64,000 nucleotides of DNA from Leptodactylus fallax (taxonomy: Eukaryota; Chordata; Amphibia; Anura; Leptodactylidae): positions 1,562,001 through 1,626,000 of the forward strand of contig CAMRHE010000134.1 in assembly GCA_947044405.1 (NCBI GenBank), given 5' to 3'. How positions within the stretch are numbered: position 1 is the first letter of the stretch; every line of letters begins with the position of its first letter. This document shows, piece after piece, positions 36,901 through 44,639 of the stretch. A model generated the notes under the pieces. It made no database searches and was not told the DNA's origin. It was given only the letters and a program-made list of their open reading frames with translations. A program made the position numbers and the translations under genes.

Positions 36901-39478
36901 GTGCTGGGTGTTAATATTTCATACTATATCTGCACACATATACATGGATCACAGATTGCAATTTCTGGTATTGGTGACTTGGGGAGCTGGTTATCTGAGT
37001 TGGAGAGACGTGAGCTTCTTTTAATAAAACTGAAAGGGTCTTAATCCCCCACTTTGGATTATGAACATGTGCAGACTAGATTAGCCTAATCAAAGCCCCG
37101 CGCCTGACCAGATGCAGTGTCGGGACAATCACAAACCTGATTAATACTTGTCAAGGGCTTAACCACTCCACTGTCTGCTGAGCTCTAATACCAGGCAATG
37201 TGTGTGCTATGGCCCTGTGGGCTGCCATCACTGTACTGCAGGAATGTAGAGTGCGCCGACAACCAGCTAGTATCCCTATAAATAGCTCAGAGATCTGGAT
37301 GTGCTTATAGAATGTACATACTGGAAAGACTTCTCCAACAATATGTGATATTTACACATTGAAACAAATAGCATTAATGTTTCGTGGTGACCCACCAGGG
37401 CTACACAGAGATTCTTTTGCATCTGCTGAATTTTAACAATGTAATAATGGTTCTTTACAGCTCAATTTATTTAATTAAAGTCCCGTTGTCGCCCAGACTG
37501 AATTTGTTGTAAAATGTGGTGCAGCATGTGATAGGGTTGGCATGATTATTTTGGCTGGATGGCTGTCTTATGTGTGTGGATGTCTCCGGCACTCCGCCCA
37601 ACACTGAGCATGTTAAATTTTGCATAACCTGATCTTTTTTTCTTCACATGAAATAAGCCACTGTCAGTAGCTTATTCGCCTTTACTCATTTAAACCATTT
37701 GCTTGATCTGCTAACTGCTACTGAAGTTGTATGGTCACCTTAATCTGCTGTCAGACATATGCCACATATGTTGGACTCACTGTGAATAAATACTGTGCAA
37801 TGTCCATTTAATGGAGTTACTTGTCAGCATATTGCTGATAATCTTTTGAGTTTTTTTTTCCATGGTGCCAATATTTGGTGACCATTTTGTATTGTGGATT
37901 GCTGCAAGTATCCACCTTATGGGTCACACCTTGCAGTAGGCTTTAGGCTAGTTGCAGACATACGTGTGCTTACAGCCGGCCGTGAATTAAAGGCATGGGC
38001 GGCGCATGGGGGACACACGGATGTCACCCGTGCACCGGCTGTGCTTCTATGGCCCCTTTCATTAAATGGATAGGAGCCACGGAAGCAGGGTCGCAAAATA
38101 GGACAGGAATAGGACCTGTTATATATTTTGCGGCCCAGACTGTCGTCTCGCACACGTGACCGTGTAATTCACGGTCATGTGTATTGGCTCATAGAAATGA
38201 ATGGGTCAGTGTGCTATCTGTGAAAAACAAGGATAGCACACTGATCTTGGCCACGGTCGTCTGCAAGAGGCCTTACTCTTTTTAGGTTTATATGCTCTAG
38301 GACAGAATAAATTGATCTACTGTACCGATTTTATTATTCACCTGTTCTTGATCTTTTTTCATACAATTCTTAAGAAGAGTCTGTCACCGCAACCAGCATA
38401 ACAACCCGCAGATAGATAGGTTAGGTTCACATGAATCAAATGGTGTTTTGTCTTTGTGGAGTAGTGCCTCTGTTGCCGAGATATCACCGCCCTTGTCAAT
38501 ATGCAAATGAGCACTTTGAAGTGACAGCAACACAACATTTGAATATTTCTAAAATACTAGCAATATCTTGGCAACAGAGGCACCAATTCCAAAGGGCAAA
38601 ACACTATTTAATTCAGGTGCCCCTAACTTATCTGTCTTTGGTGCTTGGTTGATATGCTGGGCTCTGGTGAAAAACTCCCTTTTAAGTGCTCTGAAAACAT
38701 ACCTGCCTGCATGTAGACCTTTATAGTTCCTATATCATTAAATGATAGTGACAGAAGAATTGGTGCTGTCCAGTAAAATAGTAGCAGCAACTAGTAACTG
38801 TCTCTGTGTATCTGATTACTACAGCAGTGTTTAAGGGTCTGTCAGCAGTTTTGACCACTGAAATGGCAGACAATACTAGATAGATTATTTCTTCATAAGT
38901 ATGTTTTCGTTGTTACATGTTATCTATGCGGATGATCACAATAGTTGCATGCCAAGAAAAAGAAGTTTTAATGTTCCTCCTACTACCATCCAAAATGTCT
39001 GCCGGACAGTCTCTGGTTTTGAAGTGTCCTAGGCTATCTGCTGTTAAAGTGACCCGAAATCCACTTGTCTGCTCATATATATGCACTATAGTCAATGGAG
39101 CGGCATCTATTGGAGGATGTAAAGAATTGATGTTGGTTGAGGTGGTGATAGGTGCACTTTAAAGGGTTAATTGTAGATGTTCTCTTTCGACATTCTAGTT
39201 GGGCACTAGCTTGGTGTCATTGAATTAATTTTAGTAAGTCTACTTAATTTTTTTATTTGTTCTACTTTTAATTTTACTAATTTTATTAAATCTTGTATTC
39301 TTTATGCCTTACAGGACTAGTACAGATACCAGTCAGCATGTATCAGACGGTGGTCACGAGCCTGACACAGGGTAATGGACCAGTGCAAGTTGCCATGGCA
39401 CCAGTCACTGCACGGATATCGGATTCTACAGTCACAGTGGATGGGCAGGCCGTAGAAGTGGTTACTTTAGAACAGTGA
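12690..39478 (+). CDS. nrf1: Nuclear respiratory factor 1 (whole spliced coding region, exons 2-11)
   Basis: NRF1 is a nuclear homodimeric transcription factor that binds GCGC-rich palindromes and drives genes for mitochondrial respiration, mtDNA transcription and housekeeping functions. Ten exons (each listed) join in frame into 510 residues. In order: an N-terminal regulatory region with an acidic serine-rich stretch (SADEDSPSSPEDTSYDDSD, CK2-type sites); a basic nuclear-localisation segment KKRKKPHIF (from residue 97); the family-specific DNA-binding/dimerisation domain (about 115-310), including the WWPDDIPWANVRSD segment; and a Gln/Thr/Ala-rich activation domain to the C-terminal VEVVTLEQ. 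Human NRF1 is 503 residues; the difference is an AH[T/S]V repeat near the N-terminus (+8) and one residue lost near 299. All introns obey GT-AG. No frameshift or stop is present. The gene spans about 36 kb including exon 1, compact compared with mammals. Confidence 0.98.
12993..13345. repeat. MITE family C ('aaaggggttttcc'), copy in intron 2
   Basis: It starts ttaaaggggttttcctgccc and ends near aacctatcttgtggatagga. The interior contains an inverted pair 'ctgctcctattcaagta' / 'acttgaataggagcagcctg'. Ends and inner palindrome are shared with copies at 19397-19645, 25010-25318, 26634-27452 and 27979-28232. Confidence 0.7.
14665..14887 (-). repeat. Dispersed repeat with 'gtgggaggaaac...gagaacatacaaactc' core, copy 1
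   Basis: It contains the widely shared vertebrate repeat core (gtgtgggaggaaaccggagt, cccacgcaaacac, gagaacatacaaactcg, ccaggactccagcgctgcaa). A second, older copy is at 54005-54255. I recognise the core as a common fish/amphibian repeat but cannot name the family with certainty; the strand is a guess. Confidence 0.65.
16247..16361 (+). CDS. nrf1: nrf1 exon 3 (residues 83-121)
   Basis: The acceptor is ttatttgcag|GTCCTG and the donor CTGAG|GTAAGTTC. It encodes PVGMAAAAAVATG, the nuclear-localisation stretch KKRKKPHIF and the start of the DNA-binding region (SNPSIRKRQQTRLL). Phase 1 in, phase 2 out. The only notable changes from the human protein in this basic stretch are conservative (K for R, I for V). 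Confidence 0.97.
17509..17765. repeat. Dispersed repeat, 'gttgtggagttgg...cacagctctg' family, copy 2
   Basis: It starts caatcagggttgtggagttg, then ggctgccatggtcagatgg, 'aaagctcctcttgttc', the TA-rich block around tacaatattactaatcg, and ends 'agacgccacagctctg'. It matches the block order of 7628-7850. It lies directly upstream of exon 4, ending about 36 bases before the acceptor AG. Confidence 0.65.
17802..17928 (+). CDS. nrf1: nrf1 exon 4 (residues 121-163)
   Basis: The acceptor is tttgtgtccag|GAAACTG and the donor AATGTG|GTGAGTG. It encodes KLRATLDEYTTRVGQQAIVL through FKVFGAAPLENV, the core of the DNA-binding/dimerisation domain, nearly invariant among vertebrates. Phase 2 in, phase 0 out. 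Confidence 0.97.
18103..18190. repeat. Dispersed frog-type repeat, 'aacatagtagatgaggttgg'
   Basis: aacatagtagatgaggttgg followed by aaagacacaggttcctcaag and 'ccaatctataaccc' matches a repeat core I recall as frequent in amphibian introns ('...aaaagacacatgtccatcaa'). Only one copy is seen in this window. Confidence 0.5.
18796..18936 (+). CDS. nrf1: nrf1 exon 5 (residues 164-210)
   Basis: The acceptor is ctcccctag|GTACGC and the donor ACACAG|GTGAGCAG. It encodes VRKYKSMILEDLETALAEHA, then the less conserved PVQQDINSDL and the conserved PPLTIDGIPVSVDKMTQ. Both ends are in phase 0, so it could be skipped without a frameshift. Confidence 0.97.
19397..19645. repeat. MITE family C, intron 5 copy
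   Basis: It starts aaaggggtttactggggcat, with 'tattgatgatctgtccctag' inside, and ends ccaggagaacccctttaacc. The ends are inverted repeats of each other and match the family C ends. Confidence 0.75.
21055..21336. repeat. MITE family D ('gttcacatctg...ggagtctcc'), copy 1
   Basis: It starts 'gcaccagtaacactgttcac' and ends ggagactccaacacagatgt followed by gaacccagttctta. Inner blocks 'attggctataatgggatctg', 'tcaggtgtct'-like and 'aagctgaaaccacc' are shared with 34388-34641. Confidence 0.7.
21475..23106 (+). mobile_element. Tc1 element (DD34E) with about 200-bp inverted repeats
   Basis: The element starts CAGTGGGTACAGAAAGTATT and ends with its near complement (aatactttccgtacccactg) at 23106, with TA on both sides (21473-21474, 23107-23108). 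The terminal repeats continue for about 200 bases, with the inner copies 'cataagtattcagacccttt' as direct-repeat-like motifs, as in the IR/DR arrangement of Sleeping Beauty and Frog Prince. The transposase is broken by a frameshift. It landed in a CATA-type microsatellite inside intron 5. Confidence 0.93.
21872..22890 (+). pseudogene. Tc1 transposase, DD34E, frameshifted
   Basis: Two overlapping frames together cover a full Tc1 transposase. 21872-22423 holds the start (MRSKELPKELRDRIVARH), the paired-like DNA-binding region, the GRPAKLSNRGRR segment and the first catalytic aspartate (WSDE). 22369-22890 holds [25 protein letters not shown] (second D) and [11 protein letters not shown] (E), with 34 residues between second D and E, ending at CTQY-like DASTQY and a stop. 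The switch of frame falls at about 22340-22375, just after WSDEMKIEL, and also obscures a conserved segment there. As it stands no complete protein can be made. The family is a common DD34E lineage in fish and frogs. Confidence 0.9.
23107..23230. repeat. CATA/CATT-rich microsatellite
   Basis: Imperfect tetranucleotide repeats (cata, catt, atac) follow the right end of the Tc1 element. Similar 'catacacatacata' sequence lies just left of it, so the element split a pre-existing array. Confidence 0.7.
23390..23651. repeat. MITE family E ('gaggaccttt'), partial copy
   Basis: It contains 'ttctgagctcagaatcacac', 'caccaaaactaactgcactg' and ends gaggtgaaaataggtcctct. It matches the right half of the complete copy at 26841-27242. 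The left end is not clear. Confidence 0.65.
24625..24783 (+). CDS. nrf1: nrf1 exon 6 (residues 211-263)
   Basis: The acceptor is tatgcatag|GCTCAG and the donor CAGAGG|GTAAGTT. It encodes AQLRAFIPEMLKYSTGRGKP and GWGKESCKPIWWPDDIPWAN, a tryptophan-rich hallmark of the NRF1 DNA-binding domain, then VRSDVRTEEQKQR. Phase 0 at both ends. Confidence 0.98.
25010..25318. repeat. MITE family C copy with inner perfect hairpin
   Basis: It starts near 'gtacttagagtaggccataa' and ends 'tgtagcaacccctttaagag'. The inner stretch has agctcagctcccatt and aatgggagctgagct as perfect complementary arms around 'gacttt'. 'ggcctatcctaaggataatc' is the characteristic family C palindrome. Confidence 0.65.
26114..26308 (+). 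CDS. nrf1: nrf1 exon 7 (residues 264-328)
   Basis: The acceptor is tatattgcag|GTCTCC. It encodes VSWTQALRTIVKNCYKQHGR EDLLYAFEDQ, closing the DNA-binding domain, then the Gln/Thr-rich start of the activation domain (QTQQVATAHGIAHLVPSQTV) and ends NPDGTVSLIQ. The donor is CAG|GTTTGC, far from the GTRAGT consensus at +3 and +4; reading on into the intron adds seven residues and a stop, so retention here would truncate the activation domain. One residue is missing relative to human in the QTQ/ATA segment. Confidence 0.96.
26634..27452. repeat. MITE family C, full copy split by a nested family E element
   Basis: The outer ends aaaaggggttttctggaact and gcctggaaaacccctttaa are inverted repeats. 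The palindrome gacctatcctagggataggt lies near the right end. The element is interrupted at 26840/27243 by a complete family E copy (26841-27242), so the two family C halves (26634-26840 and 27243-27452) flank it. Confidence 0.8.
26841..27242. repeat. MITE family E, complete copy nested in family C
   Basis: The ends are aagaggaccttttaccacct and gaagtgatgaaaggtcctct, an inverted repeat. The interior has an inverted pair ('cagtgtcaggcaggagaaaa' against 'ctgctcctgcctgacag') and 'ttgctcgggaacagtg'. Other partial copies: 23390-23651, 31387-31700, about 38830-39162 and possibly 61490-61775. Confidence 0.8.
27814..27915 (+). CDS. nrf1: nrf1 exon 8 (residues 329-362)
   Basis: The acceptor is tttgctacag|GTCGGT and the donor GGAGAG|GTAAGGTA. 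It encodes VGTGATVATLADASELPTTV TVAQVNYSTVSDGE, part of the activation domain. It is phase 0 at both ends and 102 bases long, so it could be alternatively skipped without a frameshift. Confidence 0.97.
27979..28232. repeat. MITE family C-like copy
   Basis: It starts aaaggggttgtctgctcaac and ends 'caactgactacccctttaag'. The ends are a good inverted repeat, while the inside differs from other family C copies. Confidence 0.6.
29270..29860. repeat. Dispersed repeat cluster in intron 8
   Basis: This region starts near 'gatgggcaaatcactttttaa' with 'tgaaaccaaaataatttgtg', contains 'cccctaagctaccgctgagg...' and ends 'gtggacaacccctttaaatgg'. The texture is of one or two degraded repeats rather than unique intron sequence. 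The limits are approximate and no family is named. Confidence 0.4.
30526..30683 (+). CDS. nrf1: nrf1 exon 9 (residues 363-415)
   Basis: The acceptor is ccccccacag|GTGGAGC and the donor AATAG|GTATATA. It encodes VEQNWATLQGGEMTIQTTQA SEATQAVASLAEAAVAAS, then HDMAPGATVTMALN, where HDMAP replaces the human QEMQQ. Activation domain. Phase 0 in, phase 2 out (the serine codon is split with exon 10). Confidence 0.97.
31387..31700. repeat. MITE family E, intron 9 copy with an internal insertion
   Basis: It starts agaggacctttcaccagctc and follows the family E left half (aatttcttagcatttgttaa, 'ccattcccgagcaatcagtg'), then a short segment around 31600-31660 not in the other copies, then 'ctgtttgttgctcgggaatg'. 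The extra segment holds a 29-base string that recurs exactly at 32439-32467. Confidence 0.65.
31834..31958 (+). CDS. nrf1: nrf1 exon 10 (residues 415-457)
   Basis: The acceptor is tctaattatag|TGAAGC and the donor CCAATG|GTAGGATG. It encodes EAAAHAVATLAEATLQGGGQ IVLSGETAAAVGALTGVQDAN, identical in character to mammalian NRF1. Phase 2 in, phase 1 out. An exact 29-base direct repeat flanks it in introns 9 and 10. Confidence 0.97.
34388..34641. repeat. MITE family D, copy 2
   Basis: It starts gctaggttcacgctagcatc and ends gagtctccaacggatatgaa followed by tcttgccttagc. Inner blocks 'ccattggctatgatggggcc', 'catcaggtgtctgctg' and 'aagctgaaactggcggagga' match 21055-21336. Confidence 0.7.
35919..36295. 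repeat. Foldback element (MITE), copy 2
   Basis: A 377-bp palindrome starting agggtgggttcacacctgcg and ending with its complement at 36295, with the same centre as 1912-2333 (tttttttcgtcggacacaaa ... gtttccgacgaaaaaaaa). The right arm is shorter by about 40 bases between 36170 and 36175, which removes symmetry there. Confidence 0.85.
37040..37340. promoter_or_regulatory. Candidate regulatory segment with clustered TAATCC/GATTA sites
   Basis: A unique-looking, non-repetitive stretch in nrf1 intron 10. It has TAATCC (37042-37047), GGATTA (37056-37061), GATTA (37079-37083), TAATC (37087-37091) and GATTA (37139-37143) within about 100 bases. TAATCC/GGATTA is the core bound by OTX/CRX-type homeodomains. 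Regulatory function is inference only. Confidence 0.2.
37934..38276. repeat. Hairpin MITE, 'ggctagttgcagacatacg' type
   Basis: The left end taggctagttgcagacatac and the right end acggtcgtctgcaagaggcc form an imperfect inverted repeat. An inner inverted pair ('acgtgaccgtgtaattcacg' region) adds a second hairpin. Its CpG content is higher than the surroundings, so it should not be mistaken for a promoter. Confidence 0.6.
38374..38683. repeat. Hairpin MITE, 'gagtctgtcaccgcaacc' type
   Basis: It starts aagagtctgtcaccgcaacc and ends ggctctggtgaaaaactccc. 'tgcctctgttgccgagatat' on the left pairs with 'atatcttggcaacagaggca' on the right. Confidence 0.65.
39315..39478 (+). CDS. nrf1: nrf1 exon 11, coding part (residues 457-510, stop)
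   Basis: The acceptor is atgccttacag|GACTAG. It encodes LVQIPVSMYQTVVTSLTQGN GPVQVAMAPVTARISDSTVT VDGQAVEVVTLEQ and the TGA at 39476-39478. This is the C-terminal end of the activation domain, nearly identical to human NRF1 (S/A and V/M type changes only). Phase 1 in. Confidence 0.98.
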
Positions 39479-39707
39479 CGTTTACTCCAAAAAACAGATT
39501 TGATGTAATTTCCTGTTTCTCTCATGCTCCTGGTGTAATGAACAGAGTGGTTTTAGAGACTTCTGCAGATCCTACCATTGCTTGGACCCCTGTGCTTTTG
39601 AAGTGGTCTTCAATGCTCCACTTTTCTTCTTTTTTTTTTTTTCTCTTCCCCAGAAGTGTTTGATCATATAATAATCTGGTTTTTTTTTCCCTCATTTAAT
39701 TTATTTC

Positions 39708-39718
39708 AATAAAATAAA
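39708..39718 (+). terminator. nrf1: Polyadenylation signal, proximal candidate
   Basis: Two overlapping AATAAA hexamers lie about 230 bases after the stop codon, followed by a TA-rich stretch but no obvious GT-rich downstream element. Confidence 0.5.
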
Positions 39719-40314
39719 TATCAAGCATATATGTATTTTAACACCATCATATTACATTAGAGCATGTAGTGCACTGTGGAAGATCACCTCAATGACTGTT
39801 TACCTGGTTCTTAACTGACTGTTTCATGCCATCATAGTGGACTGGCTTTATGATGGACTGCTTTGGGAGGAAAGACTTTGCCTATTTTAATGTTCTCCTT
39901 TGTTGGGCTAACCTGTATGAATTGTTCACTGCAACCACTTCTCCACTTTATCTATGGCACCTTGAGGAGCAGTTTCAAATTTACATTGGAACCTGTTGTG
40001 AAAAAGGAATCCTACCATTCTTCGCTTTCTGCTGGTACTTGTAGTTAAAGAATATGGTGGCCCTGGTTTGCCTGATCTTGGACTAAAACGCATTTGCCTC
40101 TTAAAATGTATCAAAATGGGGCCTGACAAATCCAGGATTTTCACAAAGCATCTCAATCATAAAGCATTGACTTTATGGAAGAGGGAACGTGCCAAAGCAA
40201 TGCCTTTCAGTAGTACTGTGCTTATAAATGTTGGGAGCCATATTAAATCTTCAGAGGCAAATGTATACTCTGAAAATAAAAAAAAAACCTGGTTTTCGGG
40301 GGAAGAGACACAAA

Positions 40315-40320
40315 AATAAA
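40315..40320 (+). terminator. nrf1: Polyadenylation signal, second candidate
   Basis: AATAAA is followed within 25 bases by 'tttatgtgtttgccac', a T/G-rich stretch that could serve as the downstream element. Confidence 0.4.
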
Positions 40321-40649
40321 GCATCATATGACCTTTATGTGTTTGCCACTCATATGTTGTAATGTATCCCTGTGTTAACCTGTATTGCATTTTGTGATTT
40401 GTCTGAGGTGTTTTCAGAACTTATAGATATTGATGACTGACTCATTTATCAGTGTCGGATTGGTGAGGGGCTGATACCCCCTCTATATCAGCTGTTTACA
40501 ACAGTTGCCAGAACATACACAGAGAATAGAGCTGGAAGCAGACTTATCTGTTCTCTGTGTAGTGGCTGAGTTGACTGGCTCAAGTACATGGGAGATCTTC
40601 AGTAACCTTGTCTGGCCACCACACAGAGAACAGAGCTGTCTGCTTTTGG

Positions 40650-41000
40650 CTTTATTCACTGCTGTGAATGGCTCATCAGTAGGTGAGCTGGGTATCTGAC
40701 CCTGACTAAAGTGATATTGATGAACAGTCCTTAAGGCTGTATTCACACAACAGCTTTCTGTCTGGCAAACATGATCTGTGTGTGGCTCATAGTTCCCAGA
40801 CTGACTACAGTCATTTGAAATGGAACTCATTTGTATCATAGTGATAAAAAGCCATCAGTTCAGTACTGTAGCGATCCAGCTGTTCATGAGCTCACTTCAT
40901 CATAACTCAAAAGTTCAAGTCATACAGCCATGTTCAGTCCATTAAATATGGCCCCATGTGAACTATGTTTCGCACAACTCTGTTGTGTGAATATGGCCTT
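40650..41000. repeat. Composite repeat (family C right end plus family G), copy 1
   Basis: The tail of a family C-like element ('ctgctgtgaatggctcatca', 'gatattgatgaacagtcctt') is followed by family G, which starts ggctgtattcacacaacagc and ends ctctgttgtgtgaatatggc. The same order occurs at 43180-43445. Confidence 0.65.
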
Positions 41001-42458
41001 AGAATAAGTCATTAATATTGTGTAACACAGAAAACCCCTTTAATGCTGCTCATTTCATTTTCATGACTCTTCTGTCCCGTCTTTCTGGTTTACTATGGTA
41101 TAAATGTTTATTCCTTATACATGAATTGACATTGAACACTGATGGTGCATACATATCTACAGGGTCAAATCATTTTTTTTTTCTTTTAATGTAAATCATA
41201 ATGTAAAAATAGAATCTATGTAACTGAAAAGATAACCAGACTTGAGCAAGTTCTTCAGAATTATAATAGATTCATCATAGAACTTTTTATAGGGGTCCTT
41301 AAGCAAGTCTTATAGACATTTGTGACATATCAGTAGTCAACAACTGCTCATGAGGCTGCTCAAAAACTAAGTAGCATCACTGTCGCTGTTTTTTCATTTG
41401 CCTTAGAATGGTCCATGACTGACTGGACATTGGTAGGATCCATAAAATGCAGTGATGCTGTGTGGGCCAACAGCACAGCTCCAAAGTGGAGTGATTGACC
41501 ACGGCAGCCAATTACATTTCTGCTTTCATTCTCCATATATTTTTTTTTTGTTTTGTTTTTTTTTTGCTAAATGAAGACAGCGGAAAATAGCGCTGATTGA
41601 CAATTTTACTGCAAATCAGTCCGGTTTTCAAAGTTTCCATATCTGCATGGTTTTGCAGGTAAGTAGTCTCTGCTGTGCTGTGGCCCCTATGTTTGCCTGC
41701 AGTCAAATCCTTCCCTTGTCCAATCTGTAGTATTCAGAGTTCATGATACTGATTGGTTGAGAGCAGGGTAATGGGTACTGCAGCTACTTTTTGCCTGGCA
41801 CTTGGGTGGAGCTAAGTAGTTTGTGGACCGATGTTGTGGCTATAGTGGTACCATACTGTACACTTTCTCTAGCTGTTGACTGTAGACACGCACACTACTT
41901 TTTTTTTTTTTTTTTTTTTTCTTGTGTCCTGAGCCTCTATATTTCAGAAGTACCTTGTTTTTCCAAAATTTGTCATTTTTCATCTTGGATATATGTGTTT
42001 GGCCAACTTCTGCTCTGTCCAGCCCTGTCGGAATGCACTCCCATTATTATTATTACTCCCAGAAAAGCTCCTCGGTCACTCCTGTTTCTGGGCTGTGAAG
42101 TTGGAGTTTTGACTGGAATCAGAAAAATGGCTCTGACTAATTTTTATGTTATGCAACAAGCTATGAAACTAATTATACAATATCAACAACTGTATATTTA
42201 CTTTCATAGGAATTCAATCACTGGATTTTTGCCTGAATTAGATGAGCTTTGTTGCTTCTGTCTGACGATGGCTGTTGGCCATTTATGAAGGAGCCAGGGA
42301 CTGAGTTGAACTGGTGGGGTTGGAATTGGTGGTTTGATCTCGGACTCCTTTCAGGTTAGATATAGGTGCATTTGTAAAAACTTTTCAAGAGTTTTAACTT
42401 ACAGGTTAAGTAATTCCAGTGTATGTTTTATCCCTTTTGTTTTGTACTGTTTTATGTA

Positions 42459-42460
<2 letters not shown>

Positions 42461-42553
<93 letters not shown>

Positions 42554-42581
42554 CGATATATATACTGTATGTGTGTGTGTG

Positions 42582-42626
<45 letters not shown>
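42461..42626. repeat. (TG)n(TA)n microsatellite
   Basis: A TG run (42465-42504) is followed by TA runs (42506-42550 and about 42585-42625) with a short TG-rich break between. Translations of it give meaningless periodic ORFs on both strands. Confidence 0.95.
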
Positions 42627-42627
<1 letters not shown>

Positions 42628-43179
42628 GTAATCATGAAATTAAACATATTTGCTGGTATTTATACCAATCATTTATTTTGCAAATAAACAGAAATTAGTT
42701 AATTTTTCAATATTTTCAAATTGCAAGTAGAAATTAGCAATACAATTTGAGACAGGTTGAAATATTTGTGTAAGGGCCCCAACACTGAAATTGCTACTAA
42801 GCTCTGAATTAAACTTTTTTTTTTTTTTATATTGTAAATACGTCGTAAATAAAAAGGAGTATAGTATAATTCTAAAATGTTACTCTCCAATGACTTTAGT
42901 AAGGTTTTTAGGTTGGCGGTTAAAAGAAACCTGCATGTGAAGCTCTGCATTTTGCTTAACATTTACTTGTAGATATCAGATGTAAAATCTAATCCCTTTT
43001 AAAAAAAATATATATACAGTATATATTTTTATTTGCTCTCCAGCAAGCTGGCTAAAATTGCTGTCAACTGGTATTTGTTTTGCATTTTTCTTTATTACAG
43101 CTTGAATGAATGAATACCCAGGAAAGCTAGACTCCTTAGCAAAGTTTGTGCCTATGCTAAGGAATCTGGTTTTAGCATG

Positions 43180-43445
43180 TTCTGGCAACTGCTGTGAACA
43201 ACTGATCGGTAGGGGTGCTGGGTTGTCAGACCTCTAACAATCTGATATTGATGACCAATTCTAAGACTGTATTCACACAACAGAGCGTAATTCCATGACT
43301 GACCAGTGCTGTTAGAAATGGAACTCGATGCATCATAGTAATATAAAGCCAACAGTTCAATACTGTAGCGATCTGGCTGTTCAAGAGTTCCCTACATCAT
43401 AACTGATTAGTACTAATCACATAGCCATGTATAGTCCAGGAAATG
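43180..43445. repeat. Composite repeat (family C right end plus family G), copy 2
   Basis: 'ctgctgtgaacaactgatcg', 'tgatattgatgaccaattct', then gactgtattcacacaacaga and 'caatactgtagcgatctggc' correspond in order to 40655-40930. It is truncated before the right end of family G. Confidence 0.65.
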
Positions 43446-44632
43446 AGGGGTGGTTTGAGAGAGTGCAAAATCCAACCAAGTGAAGGTTGCTGGAAATCTT
43501 AAAAAAAAAAAAAAACTGGCAAATTGTCTGCCCATCTTTGTCTACAATGCAGTCACTGGCCTCTGACCGCTGCAGCCAAGTAAATACAGATAATCAGGGA
43601 GGAATCATATACGGAACTGAAATGATGAGGAAATTCACCAGGGAAGTAACGAGTTGTGGGTGTGGTTTTTTTTGGTTTTTTTTATAACATTTATCCTCCC
43701 TTGGTTAGATTTTGCCTGATCTTGGAAACCCTGGAATACTTGTATTTGGTGTTCCTATGCTAAGGATCCCTAATATCTTTATTAGGTATTAGTGTGAGGG
43801 TGCTATTACGCATATCTTGTTTAATGCATGGGTATGGGGTGTTTTGGGGGTTTTTTTTGTTTTTTTTTCCAACTTCCATTTATCTGTTTTTCGACACTGA
43901 TAACATTGACTAAAAACGCTGAATGCATGCGTTCTTACGTGTCTTTTCAAATGGTTTTTTTTTTTTAACCCAAACAAAAGCACTTTCGTGTCCAGTTTCA
44001 TATTTTTAGAAGCACAGTATTATGAGCTTGAAGTACCAAATAAAGACACACAATAGCAGATCTGTTAGAGGCAGCTTGATGATGGTTTCCATGTAGCAAA
44101 CTATTGTTCAGATGAAGACGCAAGAGTTACATTTGTTGTACTATATATTTTAAGTTTATCAATGTGGCTTTTCACTTTTTTTTTTTTTCTTACAAAAACA
44201 TTAAGTTATTATACTTGTGTAAGTGCTGTATAGAGCGTGTTTGGAGGTTTCTTCACCCCTGGTTTTCCCTTATTGCCTCCCATTATCCTATGCTCGTAGT
44301 AACTGATAACCCAGAAGTTACTTCAACTTTGAGTGTTACTCAATTATTCCTAGGGGTTGAAGGATATTTCAGTGCCCCTTGGATTTTTGTCTATTGTTAC
44401 CTGTATAACATATGTTTTTCTTTTGCTCTGTAAAATGTATGTTGTCTAGGGAAACCTTTACACATAGGCTTAAAGCTTGTACAACTCTTTATTTTTTATT
44501 GATGTTAAAATTCCAGATAACTTATGTTTTCACTTACTGGAAGACAGTCGCTTTCTTGAAAATGACATGAAATAGAGCACTGTACATTGACAGTGACTTG
44601 CGTTGAATGCTCTGTGTGAGCTGCATTGAGCA

Positions 44633-44638
44633 AATAAA
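44633..44638 (+). terminator. nrf1: Polyadenylation signal, distal candidate
   Basis: AATAAA in 'gagcaaataaattgtttaac' is followed by 'atgtttgtgtacatt', a GT-rich downstream element. The 200 bases before it look unique. If used it would give nrf1 a 3' UTR of about 5 kb that includes repeats and the microsatellite. It could equally belong to nothing. Confidence 0.3.
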
Positions 44639-44639
44639 T

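Larger units (their letters stand above)
31959..39314 (+). other. nrf1: nrf1 intron 10 (7.4 kb)
   Basis: It contains a run of 15 G (32470-32484), a dispersed repeat (about 33820-34345, with an inverted pair 'tatttcacctgtatggtaac' / 'gcatacaggtgaaatgg'), a family D MITE (34388-34641), the second foldback element (35919-36295), two further hairpin elements (37934-38276, 38374-38683) and a family E-like remnant (38830-39162). Stretches at about 34830-35160 and 37040-37340 look unique rather than repetitive and could be regulatory. Confidence 0.65.
39479..40320 (+). other. nrf1: nrf1 3' UTR (proximal part)
   Basis: It continues exon 11 without a recognisable repeat or ORF. The sequence is of mixed, unique composition, as expected of a UTR. 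Overlapping AATAAA signals lie at 39708-39713 and 39713-39718, and another at 40315-40320. Which is used is unknown. Confidence 0.6.

Noticed and set aside
37934..38276. CpG island or promoter in intron 10
   Set aside because: The CpG-rich stretch coincides with an inverted-repeat MITE, not with a transcription start.
41791..42288. 165-codon ORF downstream of nrf1
   Set aside because: Interrupted in character by a poly-T-derived phenylalanine run (about 41901-41921); no motif or splice context.
42334..42687. ORFs through 42461-42626 on both strands
   Set aside because: Translations of (TG)n and (TA)n repeats; no coding value.
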